The notes beneath the pieces were generated by a model. It made no database searches. It was not told the DNA's origin and saw nothing but the letters and a program-made list of their open reading frames with translations. Positions 1 to 6,557 of a stretch of DNA of 6,703 bases are shown here, in pieces. Positions within the stretch are counted from its first letter, which is position 1, and every line of letters begins with the position of its first letter. The DNA lies in contig JAHZES010000117.1 in the NCBI GenBank assembly GCA_019421725.1, positions 1-6,703 on the forward strand, in the 5' to 3' direction. The translations under genes were made by a program, and so were the position numbers. This DNA is from Clostridiales bacterium (GTDB lineage Bacteria; Bacillota; Clostridia; Oscillospirales; Acutalibacteraceae).

Positions 1-1285
1 CCACCCAAGCCAGCGGGCTTGCAAAGCCGACCACCGAAAACCCGAACCGCGGCACCAGTACAAAGCCGGCCACCGCGCGCGCCACCATTTCGCACACGCC
101 CGCCAGCACCGCCAGCTTGCTGAACCCGAGCCCCTGCACCATAAAACGAATAATATTGACGAGGGCAAGCGGAAAATAAAAGAACGCATTGTAAAGCAGG
201 ACCTGGTACGCCATTTCATAAAGCTGCGGGGCCGCGTCCGCCACAAAAAGCTGCGGCAGGTACCGCCCGAACGGCCAAATGACCGCCAGCGCGACCACCG
301 AATAGCCCGCGCCGAGCAAAACGGCGCTCCTCAGCCCCTGATGCACCCGGTCCAGCCTGCGGGCGCCGACGTTCTGCCCGCCATAGGTCGCCATGGTGGA
401 ACCGAGCGCGTCAAATGGGCACACGAAAAACTGGCTGATCTTCGACGCCGTTGCCACCGCCGCCACCGCCATGGAGCCAAGCGTATTGACCGAGGTCTGC
501 AAAACAACGCTGCCGATCGCGGTAATGGAATACTGCAGACCCATCGGCAGACCCATGCCGCAGAGCAGCCGCATGGTTGCGCGGTCCGGCCGCAGCTCCT
601 GCCTGCTCAGATGCAGCACCGGCATCCTGACCAGAATAAAGACCAGACACGCCACGCCGGAAAGCAGCTGCGAAAGCACCGTCGCCCACGCCGCGCCCGC
701 AACGCCCCAGCCGAACTGCAGAATAAACAGCAGGTCAAGCCCGATGTTGAGCAGCGCCGCGCCCGTCAGGATCAACACCGGAGACCTGCTGTCTCCCAGG
801 GAGCGGATAAAGCCCGCCAGCAGATTGTAAAACACCGTCGCCGGGATCCCGAGAAAGATGGCGAGAATGTACTGATAAGCGCCCTCAAAAATATTTTCCG
901 GCGTCTGCATCAGGCGCAAAATCGGCCGGCAAAGCAACGCGACCGCCGCCGTTACCACAACCGAAAACGCCGCTGAAAGCCAGATGGCGTTGGCCGCATA
1001 CCTGCGCAGCGCCCGCTCATCGCCCGCGCCGAACTGCTGCGCCACCGGAATGACGAACCCGGTGCAAAGGCCGATGCAGAACCCGACGATCAGAAAGTTG
1101 ATGGAGCCCGTCGCCCCAACGGCGGCAAGCGCATCCTCGCCCAGCGTTTGGCCTACGATCATTGTGTCGGCCATGTTGTACAGCTGCTGGAACAGCAGCC
1201 CGAACACCAACGGAACCGCAAAACCGAGGATCAGCTTCATCGGGCTGCCCTTGGTCATGTCGCGTGTCACTGTTTTTGCGGTCAT
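1..1285 (-). CDS. MATE-family multidrug/Na+ antiporter, C-terminus off the window
   Basis: Integral membrane efflux protein of the MATE family, which exports drugs or metabolites in exchange for Na+ or H+. 428 codons are visible. Family members run to about 450, so roughly the last 20-25 residues lie beyond the left edge. Visible hallmarks are the N-terminal LFQQLYNMADTMIVG block (residues 31-45), the paired half-repeat motifs VAQQFGAGD (81-89) and GGQNVGARR (302-310), and hydrophobic helices throughout. The second half starts around GLPMGLQ (245-251), matching the two six-helix bundles of the fold. The ATG at 1283-1285 follows an AGGAAAG ribosome site about 5 nt upstream; MTKGSPMK at residue 10 is a possible internal start, because many homologs begin near there. 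The gene has its own sigma-A promoter and a palindrome in its leader. Substrate cannot be read from sequence. Family assignment is certain, specificity unknown. Confidence 0.95.
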   Translation of the reverse strand, partial: MTAKTVTRDMTKGSPMKLILGFAVPLVFGLLFQQLYNMADTMIVGQTLGEDALAAVGATGSINFLIVGFCIGLCTGFVIPVAQQFGAGDERALRRYAANAIWLSAAFSVVVTAAVALLCRPILRLMQTPENIFEGAYQYILAIFLGIPATVFYNLLAGFIRSLGDSRSPVLILTGAALLNIGLDLLFILQFGWGVAGAAWATVLSQLLSGVACLVFILVRMPVLHLSRQELRPDRATMRLLCGMGLPMGLQYSITAIGSVVLQTSVNTLGSMAVAAVATASKISQFFVCPFDALGSTMATYGGQNVGARRLDRVHQGLRSAVLLGAGYSVVALAVIWPFGRYLPQLFVADAAPQLYEMAYQVLLYNAFFYFPLALVNIIRFMVQGLGFSKLAVLAGVCEMVARAVAGFVLVPRFGFSVVGFASPLAWV

Positions 1286-1316
1286 ATTTTTCTTTCCTGC
1301 CCCTGATAGTTTTTTT

Positions 1317-1329
1317 GGGGAATTTCCCC
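1317..1329. promoter_or_regulatory. 13-bp perfect palindrome in the MATE leader
   Basis: GGGGAATTTCCCC has six-base arms around one central base. It lies between the MATE promoter and its ribosome site, about 30-40 nt after the expected transcription start. It could be an operator for a dimeric repressor or a short leader hairpin. It is too short and isolated to be a terminator. Function is inferred only from position and symmetry. Confidence 0.4.
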
Positions 1330-1363
1330 CTGCAGAAGCCTACGACTCCAATCCCCTGTGTGC

Positions 1364-1392
1364 ATTGTAAAGAAAAACGCGGCACAAGTCAA
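1364..1392 (-). promoter_or_regulatory. Sigma-A promoter of the MATE gene
   Basis: On the minus strand, TTGACT (1387-1392) and TACAAT (1364-1369) are separated by exactly 17 nt. Each hexamer differs from consensus by one base. Transcription should start near 1357, leaving a leader of about 70 nt before the MATE start codon. I see no terminator between the upstream hydrolase gene and this point, so some read-through from that gene is also possible. Confidence 0.8.
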
Positions 1393-1451
1393 TGCACAAA
1401 ATCATCCGTGAATCGGCCGCCGCGCTCCTGTTTTCTGTATTGTTTTATAGT

Positions 1452-2729
1452 TTAGATTCTCTGCGGAATAAAGGTAACGTTCAGCAGCGACCAGTTTTGC
1501 GCAAAGGGCCGCATCAAATTCCAGTAACCGAGACCGAGAAGCCCGTTTTGCGACGCGACCCTCAGCTTGGCCTGCACGCTGCGCACATCCTCAAACCAGA
1601 CCACATGCTCGCTGCCCGCGCTGCGGTAAGTAAAAAACGGAGACTGGGCCGTTTCGTCGTACTGCACGGGAACTCCGTGCCTCCCCGCCAGAACAATGGC
1701 GTACTGGTTGCCTATGGTAACTGCGCGGGTGATCCCCTTTTGAAACGGCAGCGTCCAGTCATACCCGTAATTCGGAACGCCCAACAGAATTTTTTCGGTC
1801 GGAATTTCCGTTTTGGCATAACGAACCACGCGCTCCACTTGATCGACCGGCGCGACCGCCATCGGCGGCCCGTAGGTATAGCCCCATTCATAGGTCATTA
1901 GCAGCACCGTGTCCGCCGCTGCGCCGATCGCCGCGTAATCGTGCGCTTCATACAGCAGGCCGCTTTGCTCTGCGGACGTTTTGGGCGCAAGATCGACATG
2001 GACGAAAAAGCCGTTTTCGTGCATTACACGGGCGGCATTCTGAATAAACGCCAAAAAGTCGTCTGCATTCTCGGGGCGGACGTATTCAAAGTCGATATCC
2101 ATCCCGCGGTAGCCCTTTTGATGCATGACCTGCACCAGCTCGTCAAGCACCCTATTTTGCAGCCCGGGTTCCGAAAACAGCCGGCCGGCGCGCTCGGAGC
2201 TGAAGTTTCCCGTTTCGGTAATGGAGGAAAGCAGCAGCACGGGGGCAACGCCGAACAGCTCTGCCAGCCGGATCAGCGGTTCGTCGTCCGGCGGGATCAG
2301 CTCGCCGGAATCGGTAAAGCCATAGCCGAAAATCGTCAGCGTACTTAAAAACGGCAGCTCCCTGCGCAAAAGCGTGCGCGAAATATTCGGGTAGGCGTAA
2401 CCGTTTATCCGCGCGGGCCGCTGCGGTTCCTCGGTAAAGCGGACCGTCAGCACGCGGCCGGGCAAAAGCTCCGGCTCCGCCGTCAGCCACGGGTTGTTCC
2501 GCAGCAGCGCAGACGGCGTTGTAGCAAACCTTTGCGCAATGGAAAACAGCGAATCACCGGGACGGACGGTATAAACCTGCGCCGGCTGTAAAATCAGCAG
2601 CGCCTGGCCGGGCGTCAGCTGCCCCGGCCGCTCCAGACCGTTATCCGCAATCAGCCTTTGCGGTGAAATTCCATATTGCCGCGCAATGGCTGCCACCGTA
2701 TCTCCGCTTTGCACCACCAGAATCGTCAC
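1452..2729 (-). CDS. sleL: SleL/YaaH-type spore cortex N-acetylglucosaminidase (LysM-LysM-GH18)
   Basis: A 425-residue peptidoglycan hydrolase, the same size and architecture as SleL/YaaH, the enzyme that trims spore cortex fragments during germination. Two LysM modules (about residues 3-48 and 51-97; VVQSGDTVAAIA and YTVRPGDSLFSIA) bind cortex glycan. The GH18 barrel fills 105-425. The catalytic DxDxE is seen as D211-I-D213-F-E215, with E215 the expected acid. LMTYEWGY (277-284) and GYWNL (401-405) are typical of this subfamily. There is no signal peptide, as in YaaH, which is made in the mother cell and deposited in the spore coat. The start is GTG at 2727-2729: an AAGGAG site lies 11 nt upstream and an in-frame TGA three codons upstream excludes extension. 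A weak sporulation-type promoter may lie at 2764-2794 (minus-strand CATAACAAT preceded by AAAATTTTT). This is the best evidence that the organism makes endospores. Confidence 0.93.
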   Translation of the reverse strand: MTILVVQSGDTVAAIARQYGISPQRLIADNGLERPGQLTPGQALLILQPAQVYTVRPGDSLFSIAQRFATTPSALLRNNPWLTAEPELLPGRVLTVRFTEEPQRPARINGYAYPNISRTLLRRELPFLSTLTIFGYGFTDSGELIPPDDEPLIRLAELFGVAPVLLLSSITETGNFSSERAGRLFSEPGLQNRVLDELVQVMHQKGYRGMDIDFEYVRPENADDFLAFIQNAARVMHENGFFVHVDLAPKTSAEQSGLLYEAHDYAAIGAAADTVLLMTYEWGYTYGPPMAVAPVDQVERVVRYAKTEIPTEKILLGVPNYGYDWTLPFQKGITRAVTIGNQYAIVLAGRHGVPVQYDETAQSPFFTYRSAGSEHVVWFEDVRSVQAKLRVASQNGLLGLGYWNLMRPFAQNWSLLNVTFIPQRI

Positions 2730-2842
2730 ACCGGCTCACTCTCCTTGAAAAAACTGTTTTTCCATTGTTATGCGCCGCAAAGCAGAAAAATTTTCCCGCG
2801 CTGCAGCACAAAGCCCGTTTCATGCGTTTTAAATATTTTTTC

Positions 2843-2873
2843 TTGACTTAAAGTGTACTCTATGCCTTATAAT
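2843..2873 (+). promoter_or_regulatory. MerR-type promoter with 19-bp spacer and internal dyad
   Basis: TTGACT (2843-2848) and a consensus TATAAT (2868-2873) are 19 bp apart, two more than ideal. Between them lies the imperfect inverted repeat CTTAAAGT (2847-2854), GT, ACTCTATG (2857-2864), with 6 of 8 positions complementary. A long spacer holding a dyad that begins in the -35 box is the known design of promoters activated by MerR-family regulators, which twist the DNA to realign the two boxes. It would drive the DUF362 gene, with transcription starting near 2880. No MerR gene is present in the window. Confidence 0.7.
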
Positions 2874-2927
2874 AAAAAAACAGTGTGGTTTGAAACCCGC
2901 ACTCCCGGAAGAAAAGGAGGTACTGTC

Positions 2928-3794
2928 ATGACAAAATCCAAAGTTTTTTTCACCAGAGAGATCACACCGTCTGCCGTTGTAGGGCTGTACTGCGCGCTCG
3001 GAATCGAGCTGCCCGGCAAGGTAGCCGTCAAGCTGCACTCCGGCGAACCCGGAAACCAGAACTTTATTCATCCGGATTTCTGGAAGCCCGCGATCGACCT
3101 TGTTGGCGGAACGATGGTAGAATGCAACACCGCTTATGACGGAGGCCGCAATACAACCGAAAAGCACCTCAAAACCATGCAGCAGCACGGGTGGAGCGAT
3201 TCCTTTCCGGTGGATATTTTGGACGCGGAGGGAGAGGTTGCTCTGCCTGTTCACGGCGGAAAACATCTGACCGTTAACTACGTCGGCGACCACATGGCCA
3301 ATTATGATTCCATGCTGGTGCTTTCACATTTTAAAGGACACCCGATGGGCGGATTCGGCGGAGCGCTGAAAAACATTTCCATTGGCCTTGCCTCATCACA
3401 CGGCAAAGCCGTAATTCACGGCGCCGGCGACCCCGAAAAATTCTGGGACGCCGACCACGATTCCTTTCTGGAATCCATGGCGGAAGCGGCGCAGACGATT
3501 CTGGAATTTTTCCGCGGAAAAATGGCGTTTATCAATGTCATGTGCAACATGTCGGTGGATTGCGACTGCTGCGCCGTTGCCGCCGACCCCAAAATTTCGG
3601 ACATCGGGATCCTTGCCTCGCTGGATCCTGTCGCTCTTGACCAGGCCTGTGTCGATCTTGTCTATGCATCCGACGACCCCGGAAAGGACGATTTGATCGA
3701 ACGGATGGAATCCCGCCACGGCATTCTCACGGTGGAGGCTGCCGCCGGGCTCGGGCTTGGCAGCAGAGAATATGAACTGATTTTGCAGGAATAA
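2928..3794 (+). CDS. DUF362-domain protein with C-terminal Cys cluster, no ferredoxin domain
   Basis: A 288-residue cytoplasmic protein of the DUF362 family, some members of which are annotated as uncharacterised Fe-S centre proteins. Biochemical role is unknown. The family body is seen in KVAVKLHSGEPGNQNF (31-46), VECNTAYDGG (64-73), SHFKGHPMGGFGGALKN (133-149) and DIGILASLDPVALDQAC (225-241). Many relatives carry an added 4Fe-4S ferredoxin module; this one has none, but it has a dense cluster C206, C212, C214, C215 (in NMSVDCDCC) plus C241 that could hold a metal or cluster. The start is ATG 2928-2930, 7 nt after a GGAGG site; the reading frame stays open 25 codons further upstream, but that stretch overlaps the promoter. 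It stands alone with its own MerR-type promoter and ends at a shared terminator, so it is probably a single-gene, inducible unit. Family call is firm; function is not known. Confidence 0.88.
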   Translation: MTKSKVFFTREITPSAVVGLYCALGIELPGKVAVKLHSGEPGNQNFIHPDFWKPAIDLVGGTMVECNTAYDGGRNTTEKHLKTMQQHGWSDSFPVDILDAEGEVALPVHGGKHLTVNYVGDHMANYDSMLVLSHFKGHPMGGFGGALKNISIGLASSHGKAVIHGAGDPEKFWDADHDSFLESMAEAAQTILEFFRGKMAFINVMCNMSVDCDCCAVAADPKISDIGILASLDPVALDQACVDLVYASDDPGKDDLIERMESRHGILTVEAAAGLGLGSREYELILQE

Positions 3795-3841
3795 CCGAAA
3801 ACAGCCCGCCGCAGCGTGCTCTTCCAAAAAACAGAACGATG

Positions 3842-3902
3842 AAAACGCCCCTGCCACAGAGCCGTGCAATTCGCACAGGCCCGGACAGGGGCGCTTTTGT
3901 TA
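3842..3902. terminator. Bidirectional intrinsic terminator between convergent genes
   Basis: CGCCCCTG (3846-3853) pairs perfectly with CAGGGGCG (3886-3893). The 32-nt interior includes a smaller GTGC/GCAC hairpin. On the plus strand the stem is followed by CTTTTGTTAAATT; on the minus strand by TTTTC. The flanking A and T runs serve both the DUF362 gene (+), ending at 3794, and the secreted-protein gene (-), ending at 3918. Confidence 0.8.
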
Positions 3903-3917
3903 AATTAAAACGGCCGT

Positions 3918-4373
3918 TTAAACCTCTTTACTGTACCCTGTAATTTCTTCGGTGCCTCCGTTCTTTCCTGTTACGGTCGCCACTACCCGGACGCGGAACG
4001 TTCCGCCGCTTGCCGCGACTTTGCGGGAGAAATGGCAGTAATCATCAGTATACAGCTGTGTCCAGCTTTCAACCTCGCTCCACCACCAAAGCGTCTTCTT
4101 TTCTAAGTACACATGCATCAATACGGTCTTAATCTCTCCGTAATGCCCGGAGAGCGTCGCGCTGCACGTTGCCGTACCGTTGTTGATCGAAAGCCCGACG
4201 GTCAGCGAGTTGGTATACAGATAGAGAGGGGCGATCTCGCCGGCCCGTCCGTCCATTTCCTGCGAAGCCGCAGGAGCCTCCGGCACGGTCTCTTCGGCGT
4301 ACGCCGCCATCGGCAGACCAGCGACCAGCATGACACAACAGAGAAGTGCGCTCAAAATTCTTTTGACCATCAT
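3918..4373 (-). CDS. Small secreted protein, all-beta, resembling DUF6147-type clostridial proteins
   Basis: A 151-residue exported protein of unknown function. The N-terminus is a classical signal peptide: MMVKR, then hydrophobic ILSALLCCVMLVAGLPM, then AYA with cleavage expected after A26. A short Pro/Ala/Glu linker follows. The mature domain (about 50-151) alternates hydrophobic residues in beta-strand fashion (LYLYTNSLTVGLSINNG, TFRVRVVATV) and includes a WWW triplet at 96-98. C70 and C113 could form a disulfide. Mature length and the YTNSLTV...NGTATC pattern recall small clostridial secreted proteins grouped as DUF6147; this is memory, not a search. The start was set at ATG 4371-4373, 9 nt from a perfect AGGAGG (4383-4388); an ATG three codons earlier touches that site and cannot use it. 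It could be an envelope or spore-surface protein, but nothing here proves which. Confidence 0.75.
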   Translation of the reverse strand: MMVKRILSALLCCVMLVAGLPMAAYAEETVPEAPAASQEMDGRAGEIAPLYLYTNSLTVGLSINNGTATCSATLSGHYGEIKTVLMHVYLEKKTLWWWSEVESWTQLYTDDYCHFSRKVAASGGTFRVRVVATVTGKNGGTEEITGYSKEV

Positions 4374-4420
4374 TTTTATCATCCTCCTGTTTGTTTTGGT
4401 GCTTTTGAAACACCACACTG

Positions 4421-4451
4421 ATTATAACGAATCACAGGAGCGAAATATGAC
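4421..4451 (-). promoter_or_regulatory. Candidate promoter of the secreted-protein gene, possibly sigma-E-like
   Basis: On the minus strand a consensus TATAAT (4421-4426) lies about 50 nt before the start codon, but the hexamer 17 nt upstream (CATATT) is a poor sigma-A -35. The same place reads GTCATATT (4444-4451), which matches the sporulation sigma-E -35 pattern, then 15 nt, then GTTATAAT, a 5-6 of 8 match to the sigma-E -10 CATACAAT. Either sigma factor is possible. Confidence 0.35.
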
Positions 4452-4493
4452 GCATTTTGTCGCCGTTTTCAAATTTTATAAATTACTCTGTGG

Positions 4494-5207
4494 TCACGGG
4501 CTGCCAATGGATTCCGCGATCCTCCGCATTTCTTCCTGCGGAATATTGGCCTGCATAATAAATGTATTCTGTGAATCCTTCCACACGAGGGTATTCCGGG
4601 AATCCTTTTGAATAAACAGTCCGGTCCGGTCCCCAACAGGGATCTGCTCCGTTCTTGCGCCCTCCGTATCCAAATAATGAACCGCGCTTTCCTGCGTACT
4701 CTGCTCAATTGAAAAGTAGGCGCCGGATGCATTTTGATACACGGTGTAAAGCCCGTCCTCCGAAGGGATCTGCCGAATCTCCTCAAAACCGTCCGGTATC
4801 CAGGAGGGCTCCCTGCATTGCAGGCTCTGGCTTTTGTCCACCGGAAAAACAAGCGTGGAAAACGTCTCATACGCCGTTAGCAGAAAAGACGGGTCCGCCA
4901 CCGCCTTTACACCGAAAACGCCAAAGGTCAGCCCCAGGCAGACCAGTAAAAAACAGGCGGCACGCCGGCCGAGGCCGCGCAGAAACGGAATCGGTTCTTC
5001 CTGCTGCTTCCGGTTCAGGATCATCCGGTTCATTCGTCGCTCAAATTCTGCCGAAAACGTCACCGCCCGCAGCTGTGCTTCGCTCGGAAGCCCGGCGAGC
5101 CGCTCTGTTTCATAAAGCTCCAAAGCACTTTTCAGGTAAAATCCTTCTCTTTGATTCTTTTTCAACGTTCCAACCCCATTTCTTTGGAATGCCCGGCAAT
5201 TTTGCAC
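4494..5207 (-). CDS. DUF4367 single-pass membrane protein, anti-sigma-factor-like
   Basis: A 237-residue protein with a charged cytoplasmic N-terminal region (ALELYETERLAGLPSEAQL, then FERRMNRMI), one membrane segment at about 82-104 (ACFLLVCLGLTFGVFGV) and an outer DUF4367 domain at about 135-235. The domain is recognised by PSWIPDGFE (134-141), NTLVWKDSQNTFIM (205-218) and a closing IPQEEMRRIAESI. Family knowledge: such proteins usually sit just downstream of an ECF sigma factor and are thought to act as its membrane partner. Here no sigma gene is adjacent in the window. The start is uncertain: GTG 5205-5207 has AAAGGG 8 nt upstream and was used, while TTG 5163-5165 (MKKNQREGFYLK...) gives a more family-like N-terminus but a weaker ribosome site. 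Domain call is firm; partner and signal are unknown. Confidence 0.82.
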   Translation of the reverse strand: MQNCRAFQRNGVGTLKKNQREGFYLKSALELYETERLAGLPSEAQLRAVTFSAEFERRMNRMILNRKQQEEPIPFLRGLGRRAACFLLVCLGLTFGVFGVKAVADPSFLLTAYETFSTLVFPVDKSQSLQCREPSWIPDGFEEIRQIPSEDGLYTVYQNASGAYFSIEQSTQESAVHYLDTEGARTEQIPVGDRTGLFIQKDSRNTLVWKDSQNTFIMQANIPQEEMRRIAESIGSP

Positions 5208-5223
5208 CGCGAATCCCTTTTTC

Positions 5224-5250
5224 GGAAATCAATTGTCTTCCAATAATATA
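5224..5250 (-). promoter_or_regulatory. Candidate -10 and overlapping dyad before the DUF4367 gene
   Basis: On the minus strand TATATT (5245-5250) could be a -10 box with no convincing -35. Just downstream, over the expected start of transcription, is an imperfect 18-bp palindrome GGAAATCAATTGTCTTCC (5224-5241) centred on CAATTG, with 14 of 18 positions symmetric. This may be an operator. Both calls are tentative. Confidence 0.3.
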
Positions 5251-5297
5251 AACGATTTAGGAACGCCATTTGTGACGCGAAATGTCGAATTTTCCGC

Positions 5298-5318
5298 AAA
5301 AAAATAAAAAAATTTTTT
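5298..5318. other. A/T homopolymer tract downstream of the nucleosidase gene
   Basis: On the minus strand the tract reads A6 T7 A T7, flanked by CCG and CGG. It can fold into a weak A:T hairpin followed by T residues, so it may act as a poor terminator for the nucleosidase gene, or as an AT-rich upstream element for the DUF4367 gene. No GC-rich terminator stem is present in this gap. Confidence 0.3.
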
Positions 5319-5363
5319 CACGGTATATTTACCTGATTCTACTTTCTTCTTCGGAGAACGGTT

Positions 5364-6059
5364 TTACGGCAATACGCTCCAGCAGATATCGCCGATCAGC
5401 CGGTCGGCAACCTCAAGGCAAAGGCCGGCGGACTCCCCCACCTGGCTGCGAAATTCCTCCGCACCGCCTGTCACCGCATCGGACACGGTCTTGATAAACA
5501 AACAGGGCACGCCGCACCGATTGCAGGTCAGCGCGATGCCCGCCGCCTCCATCTCACAGATATCGGCGTCAAACGCCGCATGCAGCCGCTGCTTCTGCTC
5601 TGCGCCGTCGACAAACTTATCCCCGGAAGCGCAGGTCACCGGCTTCAGCGACGGGCAAAGCTCAACTGCTCTCCTTACCAGCTCCGGCGTTGCGGGAATG
5701 TAGACGCTTGGATAATTCATATAACGGCCGACCTCGCAATGGTCCAGCGCGGAGGTATCAAAATCATAGTGAACGATCCTCTCAACAATACAGGTTTTGG
5801 CCAAATGCATTTCGTCCGTCAGGCCGCCAACCACGCCGAAATTGACCACAAGCTCCACGTTGAATTGGGTGATCAGAAACTGCGTCCCTGCAGCAGCGGC
5901 AATTTCGCCGGCTCCGCAGTCCAATACAAACAGATTGTAGCGGTCTGTTCTGTATTTTTTCACCCGATAGCCCGGGAACGACAGCTCCTCCAGCTGCGTG
6001 CCGTATCTGTTCAAAACGGCTTGAATTTCCACCGCAACAACCATACCGATATTTTTCAT
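5364..6059 (-). CDS. mtnN: 5'-methylthioadenosine/S-adenosylhomocysteine nucleosidase-family protein with Glu-to-Gln active-site change
   Basis: A 231-residue cytosolic protein of the nucleoside phosphorylase fold (PNP_UDP_1). Family enzymes split adenine from MTA or SAH, recycling by-products of SAM use. Visible landmarks: NIGMVVAVEIQAV (3-15), CGAGEIAAAAG (48-58), FGVVGGLTDEM (74-84), ASGDKFVDG (144-152), CEMEAAGIA (168-176) with E171, and TVSDAV (191-196) with D194, the expected catalytic acid. Aligned by eye to E. coli MtnN (IGAMEEEV), the third Glu, E12, falls on Q13; E10 matches E11. E12 is needed for catalysis in E. coli, so activity or substrate may differ here. ATG 6057-6059 was chosen, 11 nt from AAAGGA; a GTG three codons upstream is only 2 nt from that site. 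A rhodanese gene lies 108 nt upstream, so co-transcription is possible. Fold is certain; reaction is less so. Confidence 0.85.
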   Translation of the reverse strand: MKNIGMVVAVEIQAVLNRYGTQLEELSFPGYRVKKYRTDRYNLFVLDCGAGEIAAAAGTQFLITQFNVELVVNFGVVGGLTDEMHLAKTCIVERIVHYDFDTSALDHCEVGRYMNYPSVYIPATPELVRRAVELCPSLKPVTCASGDKFVDGAEQKQRLHAAFDADICEMEAAGIALTCNRCGVPCLFIKTVSDAVTGGAEEFRSQVGESAGLCLEVADRLIGDICWSVLP

Positions 6060-6167
6060 ACCTGTCACGTTCCTTTCCCATTCATCAGTTTTTATTCTGC
6101 TTTGCTGCAGGCCGCGCTTTGTGCCGTTCGTTCAGCCTCGGCTGCCTTCTGCTATTGAAGGGCGCAT

Positions 6168-6491
6168 TCAGTCGAACGAAAGACCGTACGGCCAGCCCGA
6201 AAGGCTGCCGATATTATAGATCTGCCGATACCCCAGCCCGGCGAGCGTTTCTGCGGCCAGTTCTGCGCGCGCACCGGTTTTGCAATACAGAAAAACGGGG
6301 GTTTCCTTATCGGGAATCAGCTCCGACGCCGTTTGTTCTGAAATAGAGTCCACCGGAAAAAGAACTGCACCGTCCGCATGTCCAGTAATGTATTCCTCTT
6401 CCTCCCGCACATCCAGCAGCAGCCAGTTTTTCAGTCGGCTCATCAGCTCCTTCGCCTCGCGGAAGGTCACTTTTCTGCAAATTGATTCCAT
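6168..6491 (-). CDS. Single-domain rhodanese-like sulfurtransferase
   Basis: A 107-residue protein consisting of one rhodanese domain, the usual size of single-domain (GlpE/PspE-like) cytosolic members. Such proteins carry persulfide sulfur on a cysteine and pass it to acceptors such as thiols or cyanide. The domain is seen as LLLDVREEEEYITGHADGAV (24-43), the active-site loop C70-K-T-G-A-R75, fitting the CxxGxR pattern, and the closing GLGY...IYNIGSLSGWPYG (86-103). The catalytic Cys is present, so it should be active. ATG 6489-6491 has GAGGG 6 nt upstream; the longer open frame to 6569 runs into the rpsI terminator and is unlikely to be translated. No clear promoter was found between that terminator and the start. 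Physiological acceptor is unknown. Confidence 0.9.
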   Translation of the reverse strand: MESICRKVTFREAKELMSRLKNWLLLDVREEEEYITGHADGAVLFPVDSISEQTASELIPDKETPVFLYCKTGARAELAAETLAGLGYRQIYNIGSLSGWPYGLSFD

Positions 6492-6557
6492 TATATTCCC
6501 TCTGAATCTGTGCTTTTTCATTTTCGCTTTGCAGCTTTTCTCAATTCTGCCGGAATT

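Noticed and set aside
341..976. Long plus-strand open frame rich in Arg, His and Gln opposite the MATE gene
   Set aside because: It is the antisense shadow of a clearly recognised MATE gene, has no ribosome site and no coherent domain.
5142..5256. A minus-strand frame before and into the DUF4367 gene reading ...SEKGIRGAKLPGIPKKW, loosely like a helix-turn-helix protein tail
   Set aside because: It has no plausible start, ends soon after, and the likeness is short. The same bases are the N-terminal coding region of the DUF4367 gene and its leader.
5259..5288. Plus-strand GGAAC...GTC pattern resembling an ECF-sigma promoter
   Set aside because: There is no plus-strand gene for it to drive; the small open frame at 5282-5494 overlaps the nucleosidase gene antisense and looks non-coding.
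6060..6167. Weak hairpins between the rhodanese and nucleosidase genes, such as CTGC/GCAG
   Set aside because: Stems of four base pairs with no T-run do not support a terminator or riboswitch.
6490..6495. Minus-strand TATAAT overlapping the rhodanese start codon
   Set aside because: As a -10 box it would start transcription inside the gene, and no -35 is visible upstream.
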